Source: Desulfovibrio subterraneus (GTDB lineage: Bacteria; Desulfobacterota; Desulfovibrionia; Desulfovibrionales; Desulfovibrionaceae). From it: 64,000 bases of DNA. This document shows, in pieces, positions 6,988 to 14,635 of the stretch. The first letter of the stretch is position 1; the number at the start of each line of letters is the position of its first letter. Under the pieces are notes generated by a model. The model saw only the letters and a program-made list of their open reading frames with translations, did not search any database and was not told the origin of the DNA. Where the stretch lies: positions 248,001 through 312,000 of the forward strand of contig NZ_BLVO01000012.1 in the NCBI RefSeq assembly GCF_013340285.1, read 5' to 3'. The translations under genes and the position numbers were made by a program.

Positions 6988-8061
6988 CTAGATATGAGGT
7001 TTTTCTGATATGGTTACTTTGTAATTGAAGTGTATATCGCACAATTCGTGTTTTATGATATATTGTAAGGCAGATGTTAGGATGCATATGCTTGCGCTAA
7101 TTGTCTCTTTTATTTCTCTTCTATTCTTTTCTAATCTTGAATTTTCATGTGCAACATGTCCAAGTCCGGGGAAGTTTAGGCCTCCATGAAGGAAATTTGA
7201 TCTTATCTCGTACATGCTGTTTATTATTTTGCTTGAGAGAGAATAAGTTCCGAGCATTGATTCTATGTTAAGTTTTAATTGAGATCGTATGGATTGTAAA
7301 TTTGCTGTGTTGCTAGATTTAAATAAAGATTCAATTCCAATCATAGACCATAGCAAGGTGATATGTTCATTTAACCTGCATTGTTCTCCAAGCGTTAGTG
7401 AGTATGCTGATGCAGCTCTACATAGATTACTATTTTGTTCTCCTGTGAAAATTCCCCTGTTGTTTGTGTACCATGCCCAGCATTTAATTATATCTATGTT
7501 GTCAAGTTTTGGCCATAATGTGTTTTTTGAAAATTGTATATGCTCAAGGTGGTGATTTCTGGTTTGAAAATTGCATATTGTTGGATTGTTGTTGAAATAT
7601 CCTAGTCCAGTAAGTGTATATAGCGATCCAGGGTGAGCTAGGTTGCATATTATTAATAAGTTGTCAATTTCTCTGATAAAATAATCAAAGAAGATAAAAG
7701 TAGTGTGCTTGTGATAGTCAAAATTTGTTGATGTTGATTCTTTGTTGTAGTCTTTAAGTTTTGATGCTTCTTTGATGTGTATTTGTTTGTCGATTTCTAT
7801 TTTAAATTTTAGCGCAAAATACGTACCTTCAATTCTTGGTATGAATATGTTGTTTGATGTTAATTGGTTTGAAGAATAATTATTGTCCATTTGTTCAATT
7901 GTAGGGTAGAATTTATAGTCAAGTATTGCAAATTCAATTTTTTTAGATAAACTGATTAATTCAAGTACAAGGTTTTGCGGTAGGTAAGTGTAGTCGGACT
8001 TATCGTCAAGATAATTGGTATTATCAATGTATACGATGTGTTCTAGTGATGTTTTGTCCAT
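6988..8061 (-). CDS. ApeA-like HEPN-domain protein, AT-rich
   Basis: 357 residues, soluble, no recognisable N-terminal domain in about residues 1-200. The C-terminal part is helical and contains an R-x4-H motif, IRSNFLHGG (Arg287, His292). The motif follows a WSMIGIESLF helix, as in the ApeA/Abi-type HEPN domains of anti-phage proteins, which are often RNases. The start is ATG at 8061 with GAGG 6 nt upstream. Codon use is extremely AT-rich, unlike the core genes. It is the only sizeable gene between the tRNA-Thr remnant (6788-6825) and intact tRNA-Thr (8314-8389), on the same strand as the tRNA. Family placement rests on the motif and layout; the defence role is inferred from known HEPN proteins. 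Confidence 0.7.
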   Translation of the reverse strand: MDKTSLEHIVYIDNTNYLDDKSDYTYLPQNLVLELISLSKKIEFAILDYKFYPTIEQMDNNYSSNQLTSNNIFIPRIEGTYFALKFKIEIDKQIHIKEASKLKDYNKESTSTNFDYHKHTTFIFFDYFIREIDNLLIICNLAHPGSLYTLTGLGYFNNNPTICNFQTRNHHLEHIQFSKNTLWPKLDNIDIIKCWAWYTNNRGIFTGEQNSNLCRAASAYSLTLGEQCRLNEHITLLWSMIGIESLFKSSNTANLQSIRSQLKLNIESMLGTYSLSSKIINSMYEIRSNFLHGGLNFPGLGHVAHENSRLEKNRREIKETISASICILTSALQYIIKHELCDIHFNYKVTISEKPHI

Positions 8062-8220
8062 CTATGGCCTCTATATTCGGATTTTGAGTGGTGTAGCTGC
8101 TGTGGTTGTTTTGTAGCTTGGTTGGACTCCGATCGCGAGTTGTGGGGGGGGGGCAAAGAATTGAACTGCCTTTATCATGAAATTTGTAGGCAGGTTAACC
8201 TCTCCATTCTGAAATGGAAA

Positions 8221-8260
8221 CAAAAAACCCGCCCTGACTTCATCCGAAATCAGGGCGGGT
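8221..8260 (-). terminator. Terminator, shared border element T, copy 2
   Basis: 11-bp arms ACCCGCCCTGA and TCAGGGCGGGT with a 12-nt loop, followed by TTTTTT on minus. The 30-nt core is identical to that at 6747-6776. It lies between the HEPN gene and the tRNA-Thr terminator. Confidence 0.8.
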
Positions 8261-8270
8261 GCTGCATACG

Positions 8271-8305
8271 AAAAAGCCCCTGCTTACGATTGTAAGCAGG
8301 GGCTT
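8271..8305 (-). terminator. tRNA-Thr terminator
   Basis: Perfect 14-bp hairpin (AAGCCCCTGCTTAC arm) with a 4-nt loop and T-run on the minus strand, 9 nt after the end of tRNA-Thr. Confidence 0.85.
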
Positions 8306-8313
8306 AGATTTTA

Positions 8314-8389
8314 TGGAGCTCTTGAGCAGGATTGAACTGCTTACCTCGTCCTTACCAAGGACGCGCTCTGCCAATTGAGCTACAAGAGC
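8314..8389 (-). tRNA. tRNA-Thr (GGT)
   Basis: 76-nt cloverleaf on minus with encoded CCA. The acceptor stem is GCTCTTG with CAAGAGC, discriminator T. The anticodon loop TTGGTAA gives anticodon GGT (complement of 8354-8356). The T arm is GCAG-TTCAATC-CTGC. Its 3' half is duplicated at 6788-6825, so this gene appears to be an integration target. Confidence 0.95.
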
Positions 8390-8401
8390 CTATATATGAT
8401 C

Positions 8402-8464
8402 GGTCTCAACGGTACTGGTATCGTTCCGGAGACCCGCGTTGCGAATTCCACCTAAAGCAGGTGG
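8402..8464 (-). other. Two hairpins between tRNA-Pro and tRNA-Thr
   Basis: 8402-8434 folds as GGTCTC...GAGACC around an inner AACGATAC/GTACCGTT stem. 8448-8464 folds as CCACCT...AGGTGG with a 5-nt loop. Neither has a T-run, so they are not ordinary terminators; they may be processing signals or a structured leader for tRNA-Thr. Confidence 0.4.
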
Positions 8465-8470
8465 TCTTCG

Positions 8471-8507
8471 AAAAACCAGCCCCTCGAATTTTCATTCGAG
8501 GGGCTGG
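8471..8507 (-). terminator. tRNA-Pro terminator
   Basis: Perfect 13-bp hairpin (CCAGCCCCTCGAA arm, 6-nt loop) followed by TTTTT on minus, just after tRNA-Pro. Confidence 0.88.
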
Positions 8508-8517
8508 GGGTTCTCTG

Positions 8518-8594
8518 TGGTCGGGATGAAAGGATTTGAACCTTCGACCCCCTGAACCCCATTCAGGTGCGCTACCAGGCTGCGCTACATCCCG
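8518..8594 (-). tRNA. tRNA-Pro (GGG)
   Basis: 77-nt cloverleaf on minus with encoded CCA. Acceptor CGGGATG with CATCCCG. The anticodon stem CCTGA/TCAGG encloses ATGGGGT, giving anticodon GGG. The T arm is intact. Confidence 0.95.
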
Positions 8595-8611
8595 ACGTTG
8601 CGAAGAGGGTG

Positions 8612-8638
8612 TTTATATGCTGGGGCGGGTGGCGTCAA
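8612..8638 (-). promoter_or_regulatory. Candidate promoter for tRNA-Pro
   Basis: On the minus strand TTGACG is followed 15 nt later by TATAAA, about 18 nt before the tRNA 5' end. An overlapping TTGTTG gives an 18-nt spacer to the same -10. Confidence 0.5.
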
Positions 8639-8758
8639 CAAAAAAATGAAAAAAGCTGTGTTTTTTTCTTTCCGCACTCGAGAATAGTTACAATCAAAAC
8701 GACTTTGTGTAGGATGTAATCATCTAACACTCTGAAATCTGTTGCTTTGTGAGGAAGT

Positions 8759-9634
8759 ATGGAAATTTCGAGGGTAGTACGGGCAATTTCGCCCGAACAG
8801 CTGCGGGAATTCATGGACGGGCGTGAGGAAGGAACCTACTCGCTGGTCGATGTCCGTCAGCCGGAAGAGTATCGTCGGGAGCATCTTCCGGGGGCACTTC
8901 TCATTCCCGTTCCCGAGCTGGAAACGCGCCTGCATGAGCTGCCGGCAGGGCAGGATGTCGTGTTCTACTGCCGCAGCGGGGCGCGCTCGTCCGCAGCTGC
9001 GCTTATAGCACAGGACAGCGGAGTCATACGGGGCAGCATTTTCAATCTGGAAGGTGGCATTACGGCATGGGACGGCGGCTCCATCGGCAGCATGCCGCGC
9101 GTGGAGGTCTTTGCCGGAATCCGTACCGCCGGTGATCTGCTGATGAAGGCGCTGGAGATGGAGAAAGCCGCCTACATTCTCTATGCTACCGTGCGTGCTT
9201 CAACCGACCGCGACATGATCTGTGAACTCATGGATACCCTTATCGGGGTGGAAGAAGCTCACGCCAGGGTGGTCTACAAATATCTTGCCCAATACTGGAC
9301 AGACGGCTCCGGCGAACTGCCCGCCTTTGAACAGCTCTTTGAAATGCTGAACGGCCGTATTCTGGAAGGGGGCCTGTGCGTGGATGAGTTGCAGCCATGG
9401 ATTCGCGGGGCGCTTGCCGGTGAGTGCATGGAACTGGCCGACCTTGCTCTGGAAGTGGAACTGAACGCCTATGACCTGTACCGCACGCTCGCGCGGCATG
9501 CTGCGGGAACAGGGGGGGCCTATGGGTTTGGCGCGGATGCGGAACTCATCTTCCTCAACCTTGCTTCGCAGGAAAAGCACCATGCCCGTCTCATCATGAG
9601 CAAGGTGGCAGCGTTCGGAGCAACTGCAGCGTGA
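8759..9634 (+). CDS. Rhodanese-ferritin-like fusion protein
   Basis: 291 residues. Residues about 8-110 form a rhodanese domain with the catalytic Cys71 in YCRSGARS, able to carry a persulfide. Residues about 125-285 form a ferritin/rubrerythrin-like four-helix bundle. Its repeated acidic and His motifs (LEMEKAAYILY, VEEAHARVVY, VELNAYDLY, QEKHHARLIM) match di-iron ligands. The fusion suggests a role in sulfane sulfur or peroxide handling; the reaction is unknown. GAGG lies 4 nt before the ATG. The last bases overlap the start of the DUF362 gene (GTGA), so the two are probably translationally coupled. Confidence 0.88.
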   Translation: MEISRVVRAISPEQLREFMDGREEGTYSLVDVRQPEEYRREHLPGALLIPVPELETRLHELPAGQDVVFYCRSGARSSAAALIAQDSGVIRGSIFNLEGGITAWDGGSIGSMPRVEVFAGIRTAGDLLMKALEMEKAAYILYATVRASTDRDMICELMDTLIGVEEAHARVVYKYLAQYWTDGSGELPAFEQLFEMLNGRILEGGLCVDELQPWIRGALAGECMELADLALEVELNAYDLYRTLARHAAGTGGAYGFGADAELIFLNLASQEKHHARLIMSKVAAFGATAA

Positions 9635-10560
9635 CACCGACCACCATTCCCGTTGCCCTGACCCGTTGCGCGGACTACTCGCCGGACGCTGTTGAATCTG
9701 CTGTCCGCAGCGTGCTGGATGCGGCCGGAGTCCGCCCTGCTTCAGGTACCCGCGTGCTGGTCAAACCCAACCTTCTGAAGGCCGAGTCCGGCGGGCTATG
9801 CTGCACGCACCCCATGGTAGTGCGGGCAGCCTGCCTGTATTTTATGGATTACGGCTGCCGCGTCACTGTGGGCGATTCGCCTGCCTTCGGTTCCGCAGAC
9901 AAGGTGGCGCAGGCCATCGGTCTGGCTGATGCGCTAACCCCGCTCGGGGTGCCTGTCATCACGCTGGACACTCCCGTCTCTGTGACGCTGCCTTACGGCA
10001 TGACTGTTGGCATATCGCGGCATGCCCTTGAAACGGACCTGCTGGTGTCCGTTCCGCGCGTAAAGGCGCACACGCAAATGCGCGTGACATGCGCCGTGAA
10101 GAATATGTTCGGTTGCGTGGCGGGCGTGCGTAAAGCTCTTTCCCACACCACGCATGGGGACAAGAGGAACGCATTCAGGGCCATGCTTGTGGAAGTGGCT
10201 GCCGCTTTGCCACCCACTGCGGCACTTGTGGACGGCATTGTGGGCATGGACCGCACTGGTCCTTCCGGCGGAGATGCTTTTCCATTAGGCATGGTGGGAG
10301 CCGCGCAGAGTGCGGTTGCGCTGGATACGGCCGTTTATGCGGTGCTGGGGGCAGCGCCGGAGATGATTCCGCTGTGGGGGGAACTGCGAACTCGCAGGAC
10401 GCACGGTGCGTTTGCAGAGCAGCTGAGCTATCCCCTGCTTGCGCCGGAAGAGGTGGCGGCAAAGGGATTCCGTTTTCCGGGTGCCTTGACACCGGAAACC
10501 TTTCATCCGCTCAGACTGCTGCGCAGTGCGATAAAGCGCTGGTGGATGGCCCGCTCGTGA
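9631..10560 (+). CDS. DUF362 protein
   Basis: 309 residues matching the DUF362 family by its VLVKPNLLKAESG N-terminal motif, the THPMVVRAAC segment and the conserved VPRVKAHTQMRVTCAVKNMF block (about residues 140-160). Members are often fused to 4Fe-4S ferredoxin domains; here no CxxC cluster is seen, so it is the bare domain. The start is GTG at 9631, overlapping the previous stop, with GGAG 11 nt upstream. Operon with the rhodanese-ferritin gene. Biochemical role unknown; an Fe-S or redox link is inference from the family. Confidence 0.85.
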   Translation: MTPTTIPVALTRCADYSPDAVESAVRSVLDAAGVRPASGTRVLVKPNLLKAESGGLCCTHPMVVRAACLYFMDYGCRVTVGDSPAFGSADKVAQAIGLADALTPLGVPVITLDTPVSVTLPYGMTVGISRHALETDLLVSVPRVKAHTQMRVTCAVKNMFGCVAGVRKALSHTTHGDKRNAFRAMLVEVAAALPPTAALVDGIVGMDRTGPSGGDAFPLGMVGAAQSAVALDTAVYAVLGAAPEMIPLWGELRTRRTHGAFAEQLSYPLLAPEEVAAKGFRFPGALTPETFHPLRLLRSAIKRWWMARS

Positions 10561-10701
10561 ATGTGAAGGGCCTGACCTCCTCTGCTGTTGCGGTGGGCTG
10601 CATCCGTTTCAGACTATGCGGGAGCGTTGGCCGTTCTATAAGAAGCGGAGAGCGCCGGTTGTTCGGCACATGAAAGGGATGTTACCGCTCCGGAATACAC
10701 A

Positions 10702-10776
10702 AAGAGCGCTTTCTGTTTCATATTGTGAAATAAGCGCTTGCCGCTTCATACGAAGAAAAAGCGCTTGCTGTTTCCT
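10702..10776. repeat. Three imperfect tandem repeats of 27-28 bp
   Basis: The core AGCGCTT(T/G)C(T/C)G(T/C)TTC recurs at 10705, 10733 and 10760. The unit contains an AGCGCT palindrome. It lies in the 270-bp convergent gap between the DUF362 gene and the response regulator gene, where no gene is seen. Confidence 0.55.
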
Positions 10777-10830
10777 AATCGGATAGGGGACGTTATCCGC
10801 ATCGGGCAGGGGCAGACAGCAGTCGAGTGA

Positions 10831-11961
10831 CTATGCTTCCGCGCTTGCGGGTGCCAGAATGGGGAACGGCCCTTTAAGCTTGAGCAGGTCGGGCAACGCC
10901 TTGAGGCGCTTGAGTGCATTGTCAGAAATGCTCTGCCCCTTGAGCAGCAGGACCGTGCCGTCTGCGTTGACCAGATCTTCCGCCAGCACCATGCCCACTT
11001 CCACGTGTTCAAGCCGTGTCAGCTTCACCTCACCGCCTATCTGTTCGGTTATGTGTGCCTTCAGTGCATCCAGCACGGCGGGGTCATATGCGTTGTTGGT
11101 ATTTGCCGCGATAAGCTGGTCCACTGCTTCGCGTGCGGTTATTCCCTGTTGGTCAAGCCGGTCATAGGCAAGAGAAACGCGCAGAATCCGCGCCCCGAGC
11201 GGTGTATTTTCAGAATAATCGTCCAGCTGATGGGCAATGAGCTCGGCTACCGGTGCCATGCGCGGAATATTGGAGATCAGGCTGGCACCGATATCAGGAT
11301 GCATGCCGTAAACCTGCTGTTCCTCGGCTCCCAGCGGTTCGTCACGCATGACCTTTTCGAGCAGGTCTTCGGGCAGCCCTACGCATCCGAGCTGGCACAG
11401 CATCGAGGCAACATCCAGCTGCCACAGGTTGCTCTCGTTCAGCCGCTTGCCCAGCGCACCCACCACGGTGCGTATGCGTTCGCTTCGGCCGAAAGCCTCC
11501 GGGCTGACGAGGGCCAGCACATCCACAAGCACCTTTACGCTGCCCAGCAGGGTGCCACGCAACAGCTCCTTTTCCGCCGTGACAAGGCGGTATTGGCGAA
11601 GCGCATCACGCAGCATGGCGAGCAGCGTGTCGGGCGGGCAGGGTTTGGTGAGAAAACGGAAAATGGCTCCGCGGTTCACGGCGTCTATGGCGGCATCAAA
11701 GTCGCCTTGTCCGCTGAGAATGACGCGGACTGTGTCCGGTGCGACTTCCCGTATTTTTTCAAGCAGGGTAATGCCGTCCATGACCGGCATCTTGAGGTCG
11801 GAAACGACAACAGCGAAGGGACCCTTGGTCCGGATGATTTCAAGTGCTTCCTTCGGTCCGGGGGCCACTTCAACGGCGAACTTCTTGTGCAGATTCCGCT
11901 GGAATGTGGCGAGAATGTTCGGTTCGTCGTCCACGAACAGTATTTTATCCTGAGCCAGCAA
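10831..11961 (-). CDS. Response regulator with degenerate HD domain
   Basis: 376 residues. An N-terminal receiver domain (about residues 5-120) has the acidic pocket DDE, the phospho-acceptor Asp in VVSDLKMPVMDG and the conserved Lys in LTKPC. The rest resembles the output domain of RpfG/HD-GYP regulators. The metal-binding HD pair is replaced (ASMLCQLGCVGLPEDLL where LLHDIGKIG-type sequence is expected) and GYP is absent. HPDIGASLI is retained. It is probably catalytically dead, perhaps a binding or scaffolding output. TTG start at 11961, with GGAGG 5 nt upstream and 11 nt after the DUF342 stop, so the two form an operon. An upstream ATG would overlap that gene and lacks a site. Confidence 0.82.
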   Translation of the reverse strand: MLAQDKILFVDDEPNILATFQRNLHKKFAVEVAPGPKEALEIIRTKGPFAVVVSDLKMPVMDGITLLEKIREVAPDTVRVILSGQGDFDAAIDAVNRGAIFRFLTKPCPPDTLLAMLRDALRQYRLVTAEKELLRGTLLGSVKVLVDVLALVSPEAFGRSERIRTVVGALGKRLNESNLWQLDVASMLCQLGCVGLPEDLLEKVMRDEPLGAEEQQVYGMHPDIGASLISNIPRMAPVAELIAHQLDDYSENTPLGARILRVSLAYDRLDQQGITAREAVDQLIAANTNNAYDPAVLDALKAHITEQIGGEVKLTRLEHVEVGMVLAEDLVNADGTVLLLKGQSISDNALKRLKALPDLLKLKGPFPILAPASAEA

Positions 11962-11972
11962 GGGGACCTCCG

Positions 11973-13622
11973 TCAGATGAGTGAAATTTCCTGAATCTGT
12001 CGTTCCTGCGGATCCCACTGATACTTCACGGCAACATTCTTTTTGTCGAGCCGCATGGCCTTGTCTCCGATCTTGATGCGTGTTCCAGGATGGGCTTCTT
12101 TTTTGATGATGACATGCGAACGGGCCAGCGAGTGGTTGTTGAGTGCCTTCAGGCGCCCAAGTTCCTTGTGGATTTCGTTGAGGCGTTCTTCAAGCCGGGC
12201 GCGCACCCGCAGCATTTCCGCCACGATACGGCGGTCGCCTTCGGCGGTTTTGAGAAGTATGGCTCTGGGAGTGCCGTTGCCCAGCCACTGACTCAGCCGT
12301 TGCTGTTGCTGGCGTATGGTGTCCTGCTCGCGGGTGAGCACATCAAGTTCGGGAATGTCCAGCGCGATGGTAAGCGCGGTCTGTGTTCCCAGTTCCGAAC
12401 CGGCTTCGAGAATCTCTATGCCCCGTGCGGCGATGATGGAGCCGCCGAGCACTATGCCCTTTCCGGACTGGGCCAGCACCGAGCCTTTGCAGGTAATGAA
12501 CGAGTTGGTGATGCCGCCGTTTATGATGACATCGCCTTCCGCCTCCAGCACGGCGTCCTGCGCATAGGCCGCCTGAATGGTGCCGCCGGTGCGGATGAGG
12601 TTGCGGCCTTCCATGGCTATGCCGCCGCGCACTTCAAGATCGCCGTTACAGTTAATCATGGCGCTTTCCACAGCGCCCTCCACAATAATGTGGCTGGCCG
12701 CCGTGATGGAAAAGCCCGTGCGGACGGAGCCCTTGATATGCACAGAGCCCGTCTCCACCAGAATGTTGCCGGTGCTCATATCCACATCGCCCTGTATGAG
12801 CAGCACCGTGGAAACACCGATACTCCCCTTGCTTACGTCCACCAGCCCCTTGGCGGTGGCTTCGTACAGCGTGGTGCCATCCTCCTGCGGCACCTCCCGG
12901 ATATTGTCGCCCGTTCTTACGGGTCTGTCGGTTCCGTCGCGTGCGGGAATTTCTCCGCCGAACACATCAAGACCGCGCTCTCCTTTGGTGGGCGGATAAT
13001 AGCGGGCTATGGGCGTGCCTTCGGCAACATGGGGATGAGCGCCACGGTCGCGGTAGTCTATGGAGCCGTCTTCAGCCCGTTTGCCCACGGTTTCGCGTTC
13101 CGTCAGCAGGCGTTCGAGTTTTCCGTTGGAGCCGTGTTTCGGGGGCTTGCCCTCGCAGAGCACCAGCTCCTGCGGCACGCCTGTTTCCTGCGCGCGCACA
13201 ATGGCCTCGTTCAGGCGATGCATGTCTATGGGCAGGGTAACCTTCAGGTCCTTGGTGGCCCTCTGGTACGTGATGGGCGGGATGGGGTTGCCGCGATAAT
13301 CTCTGGCGTATACCGAAGCCTGCACCGAAAGGGCGTCCTTGGAGATGCGCACAAGAGGCACAATCTGAAGAACGCCGCCCACCATGCTCATCATGCCCGG
13401 CGCGGTGGCGCGTACTTCACGGGTGGTCATGTCCAGCGTGTAGTAGGGTGGTTCAGGGGTGCCCCCCGCAGATTTACCTGCGGCAAAGGGGGCAAGGCTG
13501 GTGGCAAAGCCCAGCAGGGTGCCGGCCATGGCCGGATAATCCGGATCACCGGATAAATCCATGAACTGGCAGAATGGTTCGGGGCTGCAACTTGGCTGAA
13601 CGCTTTCGACCTCGTCTGTCAC
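11973..13622 (-). CDS. DUF342 (FapA-like) beta-helix protein
   Basis: About 549 residues of the DUF342/FapA family. The middle (about residues 260-400) is a run of short repeated strands rich in Gly and Val typical of a right-handed beta helix (VLIQGDVDMSTGNI, VHIKGSVRTGF, IIVEGAVESAMI, VIINGGITNSFI). A coiled coil (about 430-500) and a short C-terminal domain follow. The start is GTG at 13622, with GGGAGG 8 nt upstream. An ATG at 13661 overlaps the TATAAT of the promoter and has no site. Family members affect surface and signalling processes; the specific role is unknown. Cotranscribed with the response regulator. Confidence 0.85.
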   Translation of the reverse strand: MTDEVESVQPSCSPEPFCQFMDLSGDPDYPAMAGTLLGFATSLAPFAAGKSAGGTPEPPYYTLDMTTREVRATAPGMMSMVGGVLQIVPLVRISKDALSVQASVYARDYRGNPIPPITYQRATKDLKVTLPIDMHRLNEAIVRAQETGVPQELVLCEGKPPKHGSNGKLERLLTERETVGKRAEDGSIDYRDRGAHPHVAEGTPIARYYPPTKGERGLDVFGGEIPARDGTDRPVRTGDNIREVPQEDGTTLYEATAKGLVDVSKGSIGVSTVLLIQGDVDMSTGNILVETGSVHIKGSVRTGFSITAASHIIVEGAVESAMINCNGDLEVRGGIAMEGRNLIRTGGTIQAAYAQDAVLEAEGDVIINGGITNSFITCKGSVLAQSGKGIVLGGSIIAARGIEILEAGSELGTQTALTIALDIPELDVLTREQDTIRQQQQRLSQWLGNGTPRAILLKTAEGDRRIVAEMLRVRARLEERLNEIHKELGRLKALNNHSLARSHVIIKKEAHPGTRIKIGDKAMRLDKKNVAVKYQWDPQERQIQEISLI

Positions 13623-13659
13623 CTTACCCGCCTCCCGGCTTTGTATGTGAATATGATGC

Positions 13660-13689
13660 ATTATACGATATTATGGTATTTTAGATCAA
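13660..13689 (-). promoter_or_regulatory. Sigma-70 promoter of the DUF342 operon
   Basis: On minus, TTGATC, 18-nt spacer, perfect TATAAT. Transcription would start near 13652, about 30 nt before the GTG start, which supports that start choice. Confidence 0.65.
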
Positions 13690-13823
13690 CCATTCTCTCG
13701 TGCTGCCCTGTCATTAGCTGCAGTATGTGCTGAAATGGCAAGAACGATCAGGTATATTTTTTGAGCATATGCTATTGGCTGGTGTCCGTTTGCGGCCGTA
13801 TATTGGTGTGGTTAACCTTACAG

Positions 13824-13863
13824 TTGACATGTTTCATCAATTGTTTCAAACACTGTTTGAAAC
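13824..13863 (+). promoter_or_regulatory. Promoter and palindromic operator of the tetR-RND operon
   Basis: A perfect inverted repeat at 13843-13863 has 10-bp arms, GTTTCAAACA and TGTTTGAAAC, around one central base. It begins 13 nt after a TTGACA (13824-13829) and covers the expected -10 region. It ends 10 nt before the tetR start codon. TetR autorepression is the natural reading. Confidence 0.75.
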
Positions 13864-13873
13864 AGGAGATGGG

Positions 13874-14635
13874 ATGGATAAATCGCGTTCGTGTGACCGG
13901 TTGCTGAAAACGGCCCGGGAGATATTTGAGCGGCATAGAGCCTGCTGCCGTATTCCGGCAGCCCCGGGGCGGTCCGCAGATGATGCGGCAACCCGCCTTC
14001 GTCTGCTGCAGGTTGCGCGGGGTGTTTTTGCGGAGAAAGGGGCCGAGGCTACGGTGCGCGACATATGCCGCGCTGCCGGTGCCAACGTGTCTGCCGTTAA
14101 TTACCATTTCGGCAGCAAGGACGGGTTGCTGGCCGCAGTGATGTGCTCGGTGCTCGAGGATTCTCTTGCTCTCTATCCCATGGACGGCGGTGTGCCGGAA
14201 GATGCTCCGGCAGAAGACAGACTGTTCGGTTTTGTATTCGCTTTCTTGTGTAGAATTTTATTGGTGAGTGGCCGGGGTGAGGAAAAACGGTTAGGGGAAA
14301 TGCTCTCGGATGCCTTTATGCGTCCCATGGCTCCCTTTGAACCGCATGCACAGGCGCATCGTGATGCGGTTGTTGCGTATCTGTCTCCTTTGCTGCGGGA
14401 ACTGGTTGGCGCTTCAGCGCCCGGTGTGCCGCAGCCCGGAGAGGATTTCATCATTCTGCTGGCTCGCTCCGTTGTGGCGCAGGTGCTGATGTATAATACC
14501 AACAGGTACAGAATTCTGGCCGAACGCGGGGGGCATCCCTTTTCGGCGGAAGAACTGGCCGTTGTGGCACAACATATCACCCTGTTCTCGCTGGGCGGGG
14601 TAAACAATGTTTCGGAGTATCTTATATGCGGATAG
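13874..14635 (+). CDS. TetR-family repressor of the RND operon
   Basis: 253 residues. The helix-turn-helix (about residues 40-85) reads ARGVFAEKGAEATVRDICRA then VSAVNYHFGSKDGLLAAV, the standard TetR recognition region. The C-terminal domain resembles CerR-type TetR proteins. I chose ATG at 13874, preceded by AGGAG at 5 nt; the frame is open upstream but crosses the promoter. Its stop overlaps the start of the RND adaptor gene by 10 nt. It very likely represses its own operon through the palindrome at 13843-13863 and responds to an efflux substrate. A long N-terminal extension precedes the HTH. Confidence 0.9.
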   Translation: MDKSRSCDRLLKTAREIFERHRACCRIPAAPGRSADDAATRLRLLQVARGVFAEKGAEATVRDICRAAGANVSAVNYHFGSKDGLLAAVMCSVLEDSLALYPMDGGVPEDAPAEDRLFGFVFAFLCRILLVSGRGEEKRLGEMLSDAFMRPMAPFEPHAQAHRDAVVAYLSPLLRELVGASAPGVPQPGEDFIILLARSVVAQVLMYNTNRYRILAERGGHPFSAEELAVVAQHITLFSLGGVNNVSEYLICG

